64,000 bases of DNA from Lentisphaeria bacterium UBA7640. GTDB lineage: Bacteria > Verrucomicrobiota > Lentisphaeria > Victivallales > Victivallaceae. The notes under the pieces are model-generated. The model did no database searches. It worked only from the letters and a program-made list of their open reading frames with translations, and was not told where the DNA came from. Made by a program: the position numbers and the translations under genes. Shown one piece after another: positions 9,701 through 17,978 of this stretch; within the stretch, counting starts at the first letter, position 1, and the number at the start of each line of letters is the position of its first letter. The stretch is taken from the NCBI GenBank assembly GCA_002483765.1, contig DLIO01000109.1:10805-74804 (forward strand), written 5' to 3'.

Positions 9701-10464
9701 CAGACATTCCAGCTGCTGAAAAACTTATTAAGCAGGCACAAGAAGATAGAGATCCGTTTAAGCTCATTCTGGTTGATATGCACTTGACTGGTCTTGGCAA
9801 AGATGCCAATCCGCTCGCCGAACTTGCAAAATCTGGCGTGTGTATGGTCGCGCTTTTGCCATTCGGCGAATTATTCAAAGCAGATGAACTGAAAGCCAAT
9901 GGATTTACGGCGGTGTTAACTAAACCATTCAGAAGAAAGGATTTCTGGAAAATCTTACAAGCGGCGGTGAGTGAAAAAGCCCCAGAAACAGGACCTGCTA
10001 CGCCAAAAACAATTGCGGACTTGCAATCTGTTCTAAAAGATACCAATGATAAAACATCAACAAACCCAATAGTTAAAAATGCAGAGATTCTGCTCGTAGA
10101 AGATAATTTGATCAACCAAAAAATAGTATTGGCAATACTTAAAAAAATGGACATACAGGCGGATATTGCCGTAAATGGAAAAATCGCTCTGGATATGTTG
10201 TCCCAAAAAACCTACCGTTTAGTGTTGATGGATATCCAAATGCCAGTTATGGACGGTTTCGAGGCAACGGAAAAAATCCGTGATCCAAACACGCCGGTAA
10301 AAGATCATCAGATCCCAATTATCGCCATGACTGCCCATGCCATAGACGGTTATCGTGATAGTTGCATTAAAGCCGGAATGAATGATTATATCGCGAAACC
10401 GGTTACCCCGCAACAAATGCGCGAAAAGCTAGAGTTATGGCTAAGAAAAGATCTAGAAACATAA
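6730..10464 (+). CDS. Membrane hybrid histidine kinase: Cache-like sensor, CHASE, PAS, HisKA, HATPase, two receiver domains
   Basis: 1244 residues from the ATG at 6730, which has AAGGA 8 nt upstream. Order: membrane helix (about 23-47), periplasmic Cache-like sensor (50-200), helices near 203-227 and 243-262, CHASE-type sensor (about 265-530), helix 534-556, PAS (about 575-695, 'YTSPAIKNVFGYDPDELVG'), and HisKA with phospho-His725 in 'SHEIRTPINGV'. ATPase boxes follow ('NLASNAIKF', 'DTGIGIA', 'GGTGLGLSI'). The first receiver keeps Asp1016 and Lys1065, but its acidic pair is reduced to Asp-His (967-968) and the Thr/Ser switch is missing. The second receiver is canonical (Glu-Asp 1124-1125, phospho-Asp1168 in 'LMDIQMPVMDG', Lys in 'IAKPV'). 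There is no HPt domain and no partner regulator nearby, so output must go elsewhere. Signal unknown. Confidence 0.9.
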   Translation: MKEPNGTDPEVRERSRVRSGIKGVSLIIVVAVVAILIAGFSYVWWVVDSTEHEMREDLLTRTTLIAKALNSDIVKSFSGSEHDLENPEYHRLKEQLSILKQANKDIRFVYLIGRKPDGKIFFFIDSEPADSPDYSAPGHLYIGASAALKDALKNWRNVVISPENDQWGSYLSGIAPVRDLLTGEPIAALGVDISVPNWNDKLIIAALPGAITTILLIVVVFIYTLLFRRRNRLKSGSANWLNYLEPTLAAVLGIILSLFIAWSIQEDEHDQWHDLFSQMASGASELVTNIIDTLQFKELEGLAGLFESSEDVTKEEFETFSRYLMKNSVIKMWGWAEAVPESEKANFEKKILQQASKSAIWHADSKGASTKVPPQNIYYPVLFLVNNDDNNYAVGLELGQDAQRRAAIEIATKTRLPTATGVVTLILDSKGNNGISIIRPVFDSKNKTQLRGFVLAAVRLNELLGYDRRKYNMLKMTVSLLHDNAPPEVLISFGERSKKCQYSVLTRPIFAFGKVFTVTVHPGSTFMKAYPAWKGFIAFLFGLLLTSAIVIIVILTAKRRATLENLVSDRTAKLGESEKRFNLLGEHSRTVFWECDNEGIYTYTSPAIKNVFGYDPDELVGQKKIYDICSETEKENLKKQVTLLLKKGEPVNNFISPFKTKNGKDVIVLSHAIPLFDAEDNFAGFSGSSYDVTEREQLDAELKRSQAAAEDANHAKSEFLANMSHEIRTPINGVIGAANLLGETELKDEQQEYVDIINSSGKLLLGVVNGLLDFSQIEAGKIKLFNAEFNLRSMLHNLACNLSIAAHDKNIELICSVPPNAPVLLYGDELRLQQIIINLASNAIKFTDTGEVVVKTEVENDTAEIVSFRFSVRDTGIGIAKDQQEMLCTAFFQADSSPKRRHGGTGLGLSISKRLIELMGGKLDFSSELGHGSEFFFTLSFRKQPDSHEEGLLVPPELLHAKALVIDHNETILKELMERLALRSLRPIGVTDIPAAEKLIKQAQEDRDPFKLILVDMHLTGLGKDANPLAELAKSGVCMVALLPFGELFKADELKANGFTAVLTKPFRRKDFWKILQAAVSEKAPETGPATPKTIADLQSVLKDTNDKTSTNPIVKNAEILLVEDNLINQKIVLAILKKMDIQADIAVNGKIALDMLSQKTYRLVLMDIQMPVMDGFEATEKIRDPNTPVKDHQIPIIAMTAHAIDGYRDSCIKAGMNDYIAKPVTPQQMREKLELWLRKDLET

Positions 10465-10524
10465 CCAAATAAAGTTTTCCAAGATATAACATCACTACAG
10501 TCTGTGTCCGTAACTGCTGTCTTT

Positions 10525-10555
10525 AATTCGCGCGCGCATTATGCGCGCGCGAATT
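10525..10555. repeat. Dispersed intergenic palindrome, copy 3 (perfect)
   Basis: 31-bp perfect palindrome (33 bp counting the flanking T/A pair) with central T. It lies between the convergent ends of the sensor kinase (10464) and gcvPB (10587), 60 nt after the kinase stop. Confidence 0.95.
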
Positions 10556-10586
10556 ACGAACTTGAATTACATTGTTTTCCGAGTTG

Positions 10587-12035
10587 CTATTTTGCGGCCA
10601 AATCAGGTTTTCTAGCGGCTTGAGTTTCATCCATACGCCTGACTGGCATAGTTATTGGCGCATCTTGCAGTGATACCGGATCGGTTTCCGCTAATTCTGC
10701 AATCTCAATCATCGCATCAACAAATTCATCCATTGTCTCTTTTGACTCGGTTTCGGTCGGCTCAATCATCAGCGCTTCAGGAATGATTAGCGGGAAATAG
10801 ATAGTTGGAGGATGAATCCCACGATCAATTAATGCTTTGGCTATATCGAGCGCGTGAACACCATTAACGACTTGACGCGTTGCCGAAAATACACATTCGT
10901 GCATACACATCCGCGTGATTTTCTGGTCATAGTAAGGCGCCAGTTTGACACGCAAATAATTGGCGTTTAGAACGGCGTTTTCGCTGACTCGGATCATCCC
11001 AACACGCCCGAGCATCAGCATATAGGCGCAACTGCGTATCAAGACGCCAAAATTACCGTAAAAAGGTGCCATTTTGCCGATAGATTGTGGGTGATTGCTT
11101 TCTAAAGTATAACTGCCATCAGTTCCTTGGACAACTCGCGGAACTGGTAAAAATGCTCGGAGTCTTTCAACGACGCCGACTGGACCGGCACCAGGACCGC
11201 CACCGCCATGCGGAGTAGAAAAAGTTTTATGCACATTGACATGCATTACATCAAATCCAAGATCGCCGGGGCGCACGCGTCCGATAATAGCGTTGGCATT
11301 GGCGCCATCGCAATAACACAAACCACCAGCATCGTGAACCATAGCACAAATTTTTTCGACGTTACGATCAAACATTCCAACCGTATTCGGGCAAGTCAGC
11401 ATCAAACCCGCGACGTCATCGCCAAGTTTAGCCGCGAGATCGTCTAAGTCGACATTTCCTTCACTATCGGAAGCAACTTCGCGACAGGTAAAACCTGCTT
11501 GAATGGCGCTAGCTGGATTAGTACCATGGGCGGCGTCAGGAATCAGCATAACAGTACGCTGAGTTTCGCCACGCGCTTTAAAATAAGCAGCGATCAGCAT
11601 AACACCAGTAAATTCGCCGTTCGCTCCTGCCATCGGCTGCAAAGTAGTTTCTGCGAAGCCTAACAGCTCACTCAGAAAGCGTTCCTGCCGATATAGTGTT
11701 TCCAGCGTACCTTGGGAGAGTTTTTCACCACCCGGCAGTTGCCCTAACCACGGATGTTGGTCAGTAAAACCCGCCATACGTGCGATAGTTTCATGCGATT
11801 TTGGATTGTACTTCATCGTACAAGAACCAAGCGGGTAAAAATGGGAATCAACGCCGAAGTTCTTACGACTTAAATTGGTAAAATGCCGGACCGCGTCCAG
11901 TTCTGTTACTTCAGGTAACTGGGCAGAAATAGTACGGCGCATTTCGTCGGGAATTGCCGAAGCCATCGGCACATCACATATTGGCGCTCGATAAGCTCGG
12001 CGTCCGTCACGGCCTTTATCAAAAATCAGTTTCAT
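10587..12035 (-). CDS. gcvPB: Glycine dehydrogenase (decarboxylating) subunit 2
   Basis: 482 residues, the C-terminal half of the P-protein of the glycine cleavage system. The PLP lysine is Lys270 in 'VNVHKTFSTPHGGGGPG', followed by the Gly-rich loop. 'FYPLGSCTMKYNPK' and 'AAHGTNPASA' are further P-protein signatures. With subunit 1 it decarboxylates glycine and passes the aminomethyl group to lipoyl-H protein. Its start overlaps the gcvPA stop by 4 nt (ATGA), so the two are translationally coupled. GcvT, GcvH and lipoate genes are not in the window. Confidence 0.96.
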   Translation of the reverse strand: MKLIFDKGRDGRRAYRAPICDVPMASAIPDEMRRTISAQLPEVTELDAVRHFTNLSRKNFGVDSHFYPLGSCTMKYNPKSHETIARMAGFTDQHPWLGQLPGGEKLSQGTLETLYRQERFLSELLGFAETTLQPMAGANGEFTGVMLIAAYFKARGETQRTVMLIPDAAHGTNPASAIQAGFTCREVASDSEGNVDLDDLAAKLGDDVAGLMLTCPNTVGMFDRNVEKICAMVHDAGGLCYCDGANANAIIGRVRPGDLGFDVMHVNVHKTFSTPHGGGGPGAGPVGVVERLRAFLPVPRVVQGTDGSYTLESNHPQSIGKMAPFYGNFGVLIRSCAYMLMLGRVGMIRVSENAVLNANYLRVKLAPYYDQKITRMCMHECVFSATRQVVNGVHALDIAKALIDRGIHPPTIYFPLIIPEALMIEPTETESKETMDEFVDAMIEIAELAETDPVSLQDAPITMPVRRMDETQAARKPDLAAK

Positions 12036-13369
12036 AGTATCTCCTCCAACGCTTTGACTAATCCGATAATTTCTACACGAGTGCGTTTTTCAGTCACCGC
12101 GATCAAAAGTTGTTTTTCACGCCCCGGATAATGGGTTCCAAGTGGGATTCCCGCCGCATATCCTCGCTCCAATAACTGCGCAACGACTTCATCAGCAGCA
12201 ACTGGTAATTCAATGACAAATTCATTAAAGAAAACGCTTTTACCGACGCTTTTAACTCCGGGTAGCTTAACCAGTAGATCACGAGCGAACAATGCTTTAG
12301 CGGCGTTTTGCTCGGCAATCTCAGTTAGGCCTTTTTCCCCAGTTAGAGTCAGATAAACCACTGCGGTCAATGCGCATAAATTCTCGTTTGAACAGATATT
12401 GGACATCGCGCTTTCACGTCGAATATGCTGTTCCCGCGCTTGCAGTGTCAAAACAAAACCAGATTTTCCATCTTTATCGACGGTGCGACCGACAATACGT
12501 CCTGGCAGTTTGCGCATATAATTACTGCTACTAGCTATAAAACCCAAATATGGGCCGCCACAGTTTAGCGCCATGCCCAAACACTGCCCTTCACCAATCG
12601 CAATATCAAAGCCGATTTCACCAGGAGAACGGAGCAAAGCCAAAGAGGTTGGATAACATACCGCAATTGAAAGTGCTTTCATTTTTTTAGTCTGTTCAAT
12701 TAATTGATCCCAGACTTCAACCGTGCCGAGAAAATTAGGATATTGCACAATAACAGCGGCGGTTTGGTCATTAATAGCAGCCAGTATCGCTTTTAAATTA
12801 GAATCGGTATCGCCAACATTGAGCGGTATTTCAATGATTTCCAACGGCTGATTGGCTGCGTAAGATTTCAACATTGTCCGGTAAACCGGAGAAACCGCTT
12901 CGGAAATTATAAGCTGTTTTTTGCGGGTGACGCGCATTGCCATCAACGCCGCCTCGTAAACCGCAGAACCACCATCATAAAGCGAAGCATTAACCACATC
13001 CATACCGGTCAAACGTGCCATTGAGCTTTGATATTCGTAAATTGCCTGAAGCGTACCCTGTGAAGCTTCCGGTTGGTACGGCGTATATGAAGTATAAAAC
13101 TCTGAACGACTGATCACCGTGTCAACTGCGGACGGAATCAAATGGTCATAAAAACCACCACCTAAAAAGTTGATAACTCCGGCATTTCGTTGTGATAGCT
13201 GTTGAAAATATTCAAGTAGTTCAGCTTCAGACATCCCATTCGGCAATCCCTCTAAAGCGGGCGCTGGCGAATTGACTTGGGCGGCAGCCCACATCCCGGC
13301 AAAGTCGCGGCAACCGATCACCTTGAACATCTCTGCTCGATCTGCATCAGTATTTGCAATATACGGCAT
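12032..13369 (-). CDS. gcvPA: Glycine dehydrogenase (decarboxylating) subunit 1
   Basis: 445 residues, the usual length of the split N-terminal P-protein subunit. Family features are 'FLGGGFYDHLIPSAVDT', 'SEFYTSYTPYQPEASQGTLQ', 'VNASLYDGGSAVYEA' and 'GGPYLGFI'. It pairs with GcvPB to make the active site and has no PLP lysine of its own. Start chosen at the ATG with a strong AGGAGG site 6 nt upstream. I looked in 13370-13514 for a tandem glycine riboswitch and did not recognise one, so regulation is unclear. Confidence 0.95.
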   Translation of the reverse strand: MPYIANTDADRAEMFKVIGCRDFAGMWAAAQVNSPAPALEGLPNGMSEAELLEYFQQLSQRNAGVINFLGGGFYDHLIPSAVDTVISRSEFYTSYTPYQPEASQGTLQAIYEYQSSMARLTGMDVVNASLYDGGSAVYEAALMAMRVTRKKQLIISEAVSPVYRTMLKSYAANQPLEIIEIPLNVGDTDSNLKAILAAINDQTAAVIVQYPNFLGTVEVWDQLIEQTKKMKALSIAVCYPTSLALLRSPGEIGFDIAIGEGQCLGMALNCGGPYLGFIASSSNYMRKLPGRIVGRTVDKDGKSGFVLTLQAREQHIRRESAMSNICSNENLCALTAVVYLTLTGEKGLTEIAEQNAAKALFARDLLVKLPGVKSVGKSVFFNEFVIELPVAADEVVAQLLERGYAAGIPLGTHYPGREKQLLIAVTEKRTRVEIIGLVKALEEIL

Positions 13370-13514
13370 CTCTAATCCTCCTATATTTAATCATAATTCA
13401 AAACCTAAATAAACAGTTAAAATCAACTCATGTAAATTTTAAAAATACTAAGCCAACTTTCGCCATATATCGAATAAATCGTACTTTTATCTTAACGACA
13501 GCTCATCGAGTATT

Positions 13515-14675
13515 TTAGACATAATAGTAATCCGGCACTTCGAATATGCGAGCCAAAGGCAAAGTTGCCGCACCCATGGCATCCAAAAGTTCAATTTCCG
13601 AGATGTATATCTTAGTATTTTGAGCGCATCCACGCAAACTAGATTCAGTAATGCCACGCCGAATCGATTTCAACAGCTCGTCTCCAAACAAAGTGACAAC
13701 TGACCCGGTAAGAATAATGACGCGCGGCGAGAGGATATTAACCATCGCCGCCAAGCCGTGACCAATTGCCATTCCAGTACATTCACGTAAACGTTTGAAC
13801 TCAGCTTGAGAGATTGAGCCAGTTTGGTAGTAATAAAGGCGATCAATGGGCTTCGGAAGCAATTTGTTGATTTCAAGAAGTAACGCCGTCTCAGAGGTAT
13901 ATGCTTCAAGACAGCCGTGATTCCCACACTGGCAGAGTTTTCCGCCCGGCGTGATTACTACGTGTCCAATCTCTCCAGCATATTTACCTGCTCCTTTAAA
14001 CAAGCGACGTTGATAAATTATGCCAGAACCAATACCGCCGGAAACTTCGACACAAACAAAATCATCATAATCACGACCACGTCCGAACCATTTTTCTGCC
14101 AAGGCAATTGCCGCAGAACCCTCTTCGACATAGAAAGGATGCTTGATAATTTCTGCAAATGCCTCACGGTAATTAAGACCACGTATGCCAGGAAGATTGA
14201 CCGACTCTAACACAATTCCGGATTCAAGATCAATAATGCCTGGCAAACAAAGGCCAATACCAGAAATTGCGCTATTACCAAAAGTCAACCGCACATAAAC
14301 ATTTTTTATGGCTTCAACAATGGTTTCGCGTGGGGAAAAAATCGGGTATTCTTCCTCATACGAGGAAACAATGTTGCCGTATAAATCCAGCAAAACTCCA
14401 CGAGTAAAACGCGGGGCAATATGAATTCCAGCGACATAACTTTCACAAAAACGCAACATAGTAAAAGGGCGTCCGGAAACATTTTCCTTACGCCCCGCTT
14501 CTTCAATCAATCCTTCCGTCAATAATTCATTGACAAAATTGGTGATGCTCTTCTTGTCTAAGCCGGTTTTTTGTGCAATTTGGGAACGTGCCACCATCGG
14601 ATTTCGGCGGATAGTATCGAGAATTTTTGCACGGTTGATCTCTTTGATCAGTGAATGGTTTTTAAGGTCTTTCAT
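13515..14675 (-). CDS. ROK family transcriptional regulator (NagC/Mlc/XylR type)
   Basis: 386 residues. The first 75 residues form a winged helix-turn-helix ('RAKILDTIRRNPMVARSQIAQKTG', then 'SITNFVNELLTEGLI'). The rest is a ROK sugar-binding domain with the zinc motif 'CQCGNHGCLEAYTS' and 'GGIGSGII'. Such proteins repress sugar-use genes and release DNA when bound to a sugar or a PTS partner. Asp/Glu residues near 'VEEGSAAIALAEKW' replace the kinase 'ENDAN' motif, so it is probably not a kinase. Possible targets are the secreted CBM-like gene next to it or the distant ROK kinase, but no operator was identified. Confidence 0.88.
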   Translation of the reverse strand: MKDLKNHSLIKEINRAKILDTIRRNPMVARSQIAQKTGLDKKSITNFVNELLTEGLIEEAGRKENVSGRPFTMLRFCESYVAGIHIAPRFTRGVLLDLYGNIVSSYEEEYPIFSPRETIVEAIKNVYVRLTFGNSAISGIGLCLPGIIDLESGIVLESVNLPGIRGLNYREAFAEIIKHPFYVEEGSAAIALAEKWFGRGRDYDDFVCVEVSGGIGSGIIYQRRLFKGAGKYAGEIGHVVITPGGKLCQCGNHGCLEAYTSETALLLEINKLLPKPIDRLYYYQTGSISQAEFKRLRECTGMAIGHGLAAMVNILSPRVIILTGSVVTLFGDELLKSIRRGITESSLRGCAQNTKIYISEIELLDAMGAATLPLARIFEVPDYYYV

Positions 14676-14764
14676 CGGTTCTTAGATAGTTCCCTTTTAC
14701 TCTTAATAAAGGGGATAATATAGCACAGAGCCGATAAAAGGCTAGGTAATTACTCGTCAAATCC

Positions 14765-15571
14765 TCAGTCGATAACCTCGAGCTTGACGTCTTTCAACTG
14801 AAGAACATCTGGTGATTTACCAGAATTCCAATTGGCAAGGATAAGGACTTGAGCATAAGCGGTTCCAGGTGGCCAAGCTTTGTATGCACTGTAACCATAT
14901 TTGCCGTGTCCTTTGATTGAACCACTAAACTGCTTCCAATCATCTCCAGCCTTAGTCGCATGACTTCCGCCGGTATACATATAACCGCCACTGTTGTGAA
15001 GCCGAATTTTAGTGCCGGCCTTAGCCGCTTTTTTGGCAGGTTTATCCAGCGTAGCAATCCAAACGTCGCCGTCCTTTTTAACATCCGTGATTTCGTATGC
15101 TATATAATTAAAGTTTGGTAGATCACTGTAATCATCTGCAACACCGAGCATAATTCTGGAATATTTAGTACGTTTTTCCCATTTCGAAGCATCTTTGACC
15201 TTCAACGTGGTGTCAGTCGGTTTAAGTTCCTCGACCAATTCTGTGTCAGTACCAGGAATAGCGTTAAAATTCCATGCTGATATATTACGTTTTTTCTCAT
15301 CAAGGGTTACAAACCCCACATAAGTACGGGTTGCTTCTCCAGCAGTCTGACGCAACTCGCCAGAAATTTTATAGGTTTTAGCAGGGTCAACCTCAAAAAC
15401 AGTCGAAGAGCGCAACTCTGTTCGGCCAGTCATCTCTAGAATATTGCCATCTACCGCTTTGACATTTTTGGGATTACCCCATGATTCAGTTGTTTCAAGT
15501 TCAATATCCTGTGCATAAAGGGCCCCAGCCGCCAGCATCGCCGACGCGATCAACATTTTTCTTGTTAACAT
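14765..15571 (-). CDS. Secreted protein with carbohydrate-binding-module-like beta domain
   Basis: 268 residues with a signal peptide ending 'AAGALYAQ' (about residue 21). The mature part alternates beta strands, with 'VDPAKTYKISGELRQ' and a C-terminal 'AQVLILANWNSG…LQLKDVKLEVID'. This is the pattern of CBM_4_9-type jelly rolls in which a ligand-induced state is compared ('YVGFVTLDEKKR'). No catalytic motif is visible. It stands downstream of a promoter candidate at 15620-15649 and upstream of the ROK repressor gene on the same strand, so it may be part of that regulon. The binding partner is unknown and the module type is tentative. Confidence 0.55.
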   Translation of the reverse strand: MLTRKMLIASAMLAAGALYAQDIELETTESWGNPKNVKAVDGNILEMTGRTELRSSTVFEVDPAKTYKISGELRQTAGEATRTYVGFVTLDEKKRNISAWNFNAIPGTDTELVEELKPTDTTLKVKDASKWEKRTKYSRIMLGVADDYSDLPNFNYIAYEITDVKKDGDVWIATLDKPAKKAAKAGTKIRLHNSGGYMYTGGSHATKAGDDWKQFSGSIKGHGKYGYSAYKAWPPGTAYAQVLILANWNSGKSPDVLQLKDVKLEVID

Positions 15572-15619
15572 AATTCTCTCCAGTTTTTTAAAACCTCTTC
15601 ACCATGAAAAAGTCATACA

Positions 15620-15649
15620 ATAAGATAACCGTTAACTCCTCAATGTCAA
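15620..15649 (-). promoter_or_regulatory. Promoter candidate of the CBM-like gene, sharing a 13-nt element with the sugar operon promoter
   Basis: On the minus strand TTGACA (15644-15649) is followed after 18 nt by TCTTAT (15620-15625). The 13-nt string ACGGTTATCTTAT (15620-15632) is identical to plus-strand 23250-23262, where it forms the -10 region of the Gfo/Idh operon. Confidence 0.4.
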
Positions 15650-15716
15650 AAGCACAAAAGCACAAAGAAAAAACAGAAAAACGTGTGGGGAAAATATTGC
15701 TATTCGCGATTTTAGG

Positions 15717-16454
15717 TTAATTGATTTTTAATCTTTTTTCTGCCGCTATTAAGTCTTCTGGAGTGTCGACACCGATGCTATCTAGTTCTGATTCTAAAAC
15801 ATAGATCGCGATACCGTTTTCTAGCGCGCGAAGTTGTTCTAATTTTTCACAGGTTTCTAGGATACCCGCAGGCAAACTGACGAAACGTTCCAAGATTGCG
15901 CGCCGATAAGCATAGATTCCCCAATGCAGGTATAGTTGAGAGTCCGAGCATTGGTCGCGCATAAAGGGAATAGCAGAACGGCTAAAATAGAGTGCCATGT
16001 GATTGCCATCGAAAACTACTTTGACTTTATTAGGATCAGCGGCAATTTCTGCACGCGGACGCGCTACTGCCACGGTTGCCATTGGCGTTTCAGGGCAATT
16101 CAGCATTTTATCGACTAATTCGTTAATTACCGAGGTCGGGATCAGCGGTTCGTCGCCTTGCACGTTGATAATTATTTCGCAGTCTAATTTCTTAATCGCT
16201 TCAGCGATACGATCGGTACCTGATTGGTGTTCGGACGAAGTCATCACCGCCTGCCCGCCGAAACTCTCGACTGTCCGTTTAATACGTTCATCATCAGTCG
16301 CCACAATAACTGCATCAACTTTTGAAGCTTTAGCTTTTTCGTAAACCCATTGAATCATCGGTTTCCCGGCGAGTAGAGCTAGTGGCTTACCGGGAAAACG
16401 CGTACTGGCCATGCGTGCGGGAATTACCGCTATAGTTTTTATTTTATTCTTCAC
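15717..16454 (-). CDS. kdsB: 3-deoxy-manno-octulosonate cytidylyltransferase
   Basis: 245 residues, standard KdsB length. The nucleotide-binding N-terminus 'IPARMASTRFPGKPLA' and the 'INVQGDEPLIP' metal/CTP motif are diagnostic, along with 'HWGIYAYRR' and 'LEQLRALENG'. It activates Kdo with CTP to CMP-Kdo in the cytoplasm, for addition to lipid A. It overlaps the upstream heptose kinase gene by 11 nt, which puts Kdo and heptose supply in one transcript. No Kdo transferase or kdsA is in the window. Confidence 0.96.
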   Translation of the reverse strand: MKNKIKTIAVIPARMASTRFPGKPLALLAGKPMIQWVYEKAKASKVDAVIVATDDERIKRTVESFGGQAVMTSSEHQSGTDRIAEAIKKLDCEIIINVQGDEPLIPTSVINELVDKMLNCPETPMATVAVARPRAEIAADPNKVKVVFDGNHMALYFSRSAIPFMRDQCSDSQLYLHWGIYAYRRAILERFVSLPAGILETCEKLEQLRALENGIAIYVLESELDSIGVDTPEDLIAAEKRLKIN

Positions 16455-17469
16455 AATCTTGACTAAAACTCTTGATTAATTCATCTTTGGAAACGGTTAC
16501 GGTTCCAATTTTACCAACCACAATACCGGCGGCAAAATTAGCGATTTGTGCGGCACTAGCGATATCTGCTCCGGTCGCTAAGGCCAAGGTTGACGCGGCA
16601 ATAACGGTATCACCTGCGCCAGAAACGTCGAACACTTCTCTTGCCCGAGTTGGGATTACCGTCATTTTAACGTCGGAATTAAACAACGCCATACCGCGTG
16701 CAGCCAGTGAAATAATCAAGTAATCAGGTTCCCAATCGCGCATCAAAATCTTGGCAACTTGATAAAGTTCGGCGTCATCTTCTGGCGCTAAATCATGTTC
16801 ATGCTGAACCACACCAGCCATTGCAAACGCCTCGTTGCGGTTTGGTTTCATTGCAGTCAAACCTTTTACCGGGCGAATATGGCCAGGTTTAGGATCCAAT
16901 GTTGTAACGATTCCCGCCGCCCGTGCCAAAGGGATTATCGCTTCTAAAAAAGACTCGTTCAACACACCTTTGCCGTAATCTTCGAAAACAATTGCATCAA
17001 CGGCTTTTTGTTCGATTAAATCTACTAAACCATTGAGCATGATGGTGCGATGCTCATCGCAAACTATACTAGTATCTTCGTAATCAATACGAAGCAGTTG
17101 CTGAGTACCGGCGATTACACGTTGTTTTTCCGTCGTGCGCCGAAGCGGGTCGCAAATTAACCCAGCGGAATTAATCCCGTGATCAGCAAGTTGGCTACTC
17201 AATTCTTTTCCATTTAAGTCGTCACCGACAACTCCGTAAGCATGAACACTACCACCAAGCGTAATAACATTGCGCATAACGTTGGCAGCCCCGCCCAAGC
17301 AGCTATTTTCTCGCGAAACCCGAATAATTGGAACCGGTGCTTCTGGTGAGATGCGAGTTGCATTACCCCAGATATAAACATCGAGCATTAAATCGCCCAC
17401 GACCGCAACGCGACATCCTTTGAATTTCTCCACAGCTGCGGTCAGGCGTTCTTTATCAAAACTATTCAT
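16444..17469 (-). CDS. D-glycero-beta-D-manno-heptose-7-phosphate kinase (HldE N-terminal type, RfaE1)
   Basis: 341 residues of the PfkB/ribokinase fold. N-terminus 'VAVVGDLMLDVYIWGNATRISPEAPVP' and 'GGAANVMRNVITLGG' match the RfaE domain I. The catalytic base lies in 'DVSGAGDTVIA'. It phosphorylates heptose 7-phosphate at C1 in ADP-heptose synthesis. The cytidylyl/adenylyltransferase domain II found in enterobacterial HldE is absent, so this is the single-domain form and needs a separate RfaE2 (not seen here). It overlaps both neighbours (kdsB by 11 nt, the small membrane protein by 4 nt). Confidence 0.92.
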   Translation of the reverse strand: MNSFDKERLTAAVEKFKGCRVAVVGDLMLDVYIWGNATRISPEAPVPIIRVSRENSCLGGAANVMRNVITLGGSVHAYGVVGDDLNGKELSSQLADHGINSAGLICDPLRRTTEKQRVIAGTQQLLRIDYEDTSIVCDEHRTIMLNGLVDLIEQKAVDAIVFEDYGKGVLNESFLEAIIPLARAAGIVTTLDPKPGHIRPVKGLTAMKPNRNEAFAMAGVVQHEHDLAPEDDAELYQVAKILMRDWEPDYLIISLAARGMALFNSDVKMTVIPTRAREVFDVSGAGDTVIAASTLALATGADIASAAQIANFAAGIVVGKIGTVTVSKDELIKSFSQDCEE

Positions 17470-17954
17470 TCCTTCTCCGTTTTCATTTTTTCATTCATAA
17501 TTTCCCAGAATTTACTAGCATCGATTTCCAATTGCGTACTAAACGGGACGGCTTTTTCGGCCCCCAGCTTACTTTGAATCGCTGCTATTTTGCGTAGCTC
17601 TTCATCAAATTCGGCAATCTGACGCTTGGTCAATTGTTCATGGTTTTTGCGCAGGTAAATTGCTTGGTCATCTAGTATATTCAACAGTAGTTTACTTTCT
17701 CCAGCGACGCGACGATCTTTAGAACCGGAACCTTTGCGCAAAGAATTACGCATATTGTCAAACATCGTTGACATATCCTGTCGAGCAACCTGTTTTGCCC
17801 AAACGGTTTCATTCTTTACTAAGATTGGGATTGAGGCCGCCACAATAAGTTCCATTACTACAATAGCAAAAAAGAAAATAATCGCCAACCAAGCAACATG
17901 ATCACGCTTAAAGCGTGCCGATGCCAATTTAAAATCTTGATCGTTTGTATTCAT
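17466..17954 (-). CDS. Small single-span membrane protein of unknown function
   Basis: 162 residues. One hydrophobic helix near residues 18-45 ('WLAIIFFFAIVVMELIVAASIPI') follows a basic cytoplasmic N-terminus. The remainder is charged and probably helical or coiled coil, facing the periplasm. The reading frame overlaps hldE1 by 4 nt (ATGA) and starts 24 nt after the debranching-enzyme stop, so it belongs to the same transcript. I do not recognise a family. Gene position suggests an envelope-related role, no more. Confidence 0.7.
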   Translation of the reverse strand: MNTNDQDFKLASARFKRDHVAWLAIIFFFAIVVMELIVAASIPILVKNETVWAKQVARQDMSTMFDNMRNSLRKGSGSKDRRVAGESKLLLNILDDQAIYLRKNHEQLTKRQIAEFDEELRKIAAIQSKLGAEKAVPFSTQLEIDASKFWEIMNEKMKTEKE

Positions 17955-17978
17955 CAGTAATCCTTAATAATAGTTAAT

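Noticed and set aside
9570..10154. 194-residue minus-strand frame
   Set aside because: Antisense to the receiver domains of the sensor kinase; low-complexity Ser/Leu composition typical of a shadow.
13370..13514. Glycine riboswitch upstream of gcvPA
   Set aside because: No tandem aptamer-like conserved segments recognised in 145 bp; too short for the tandem form.
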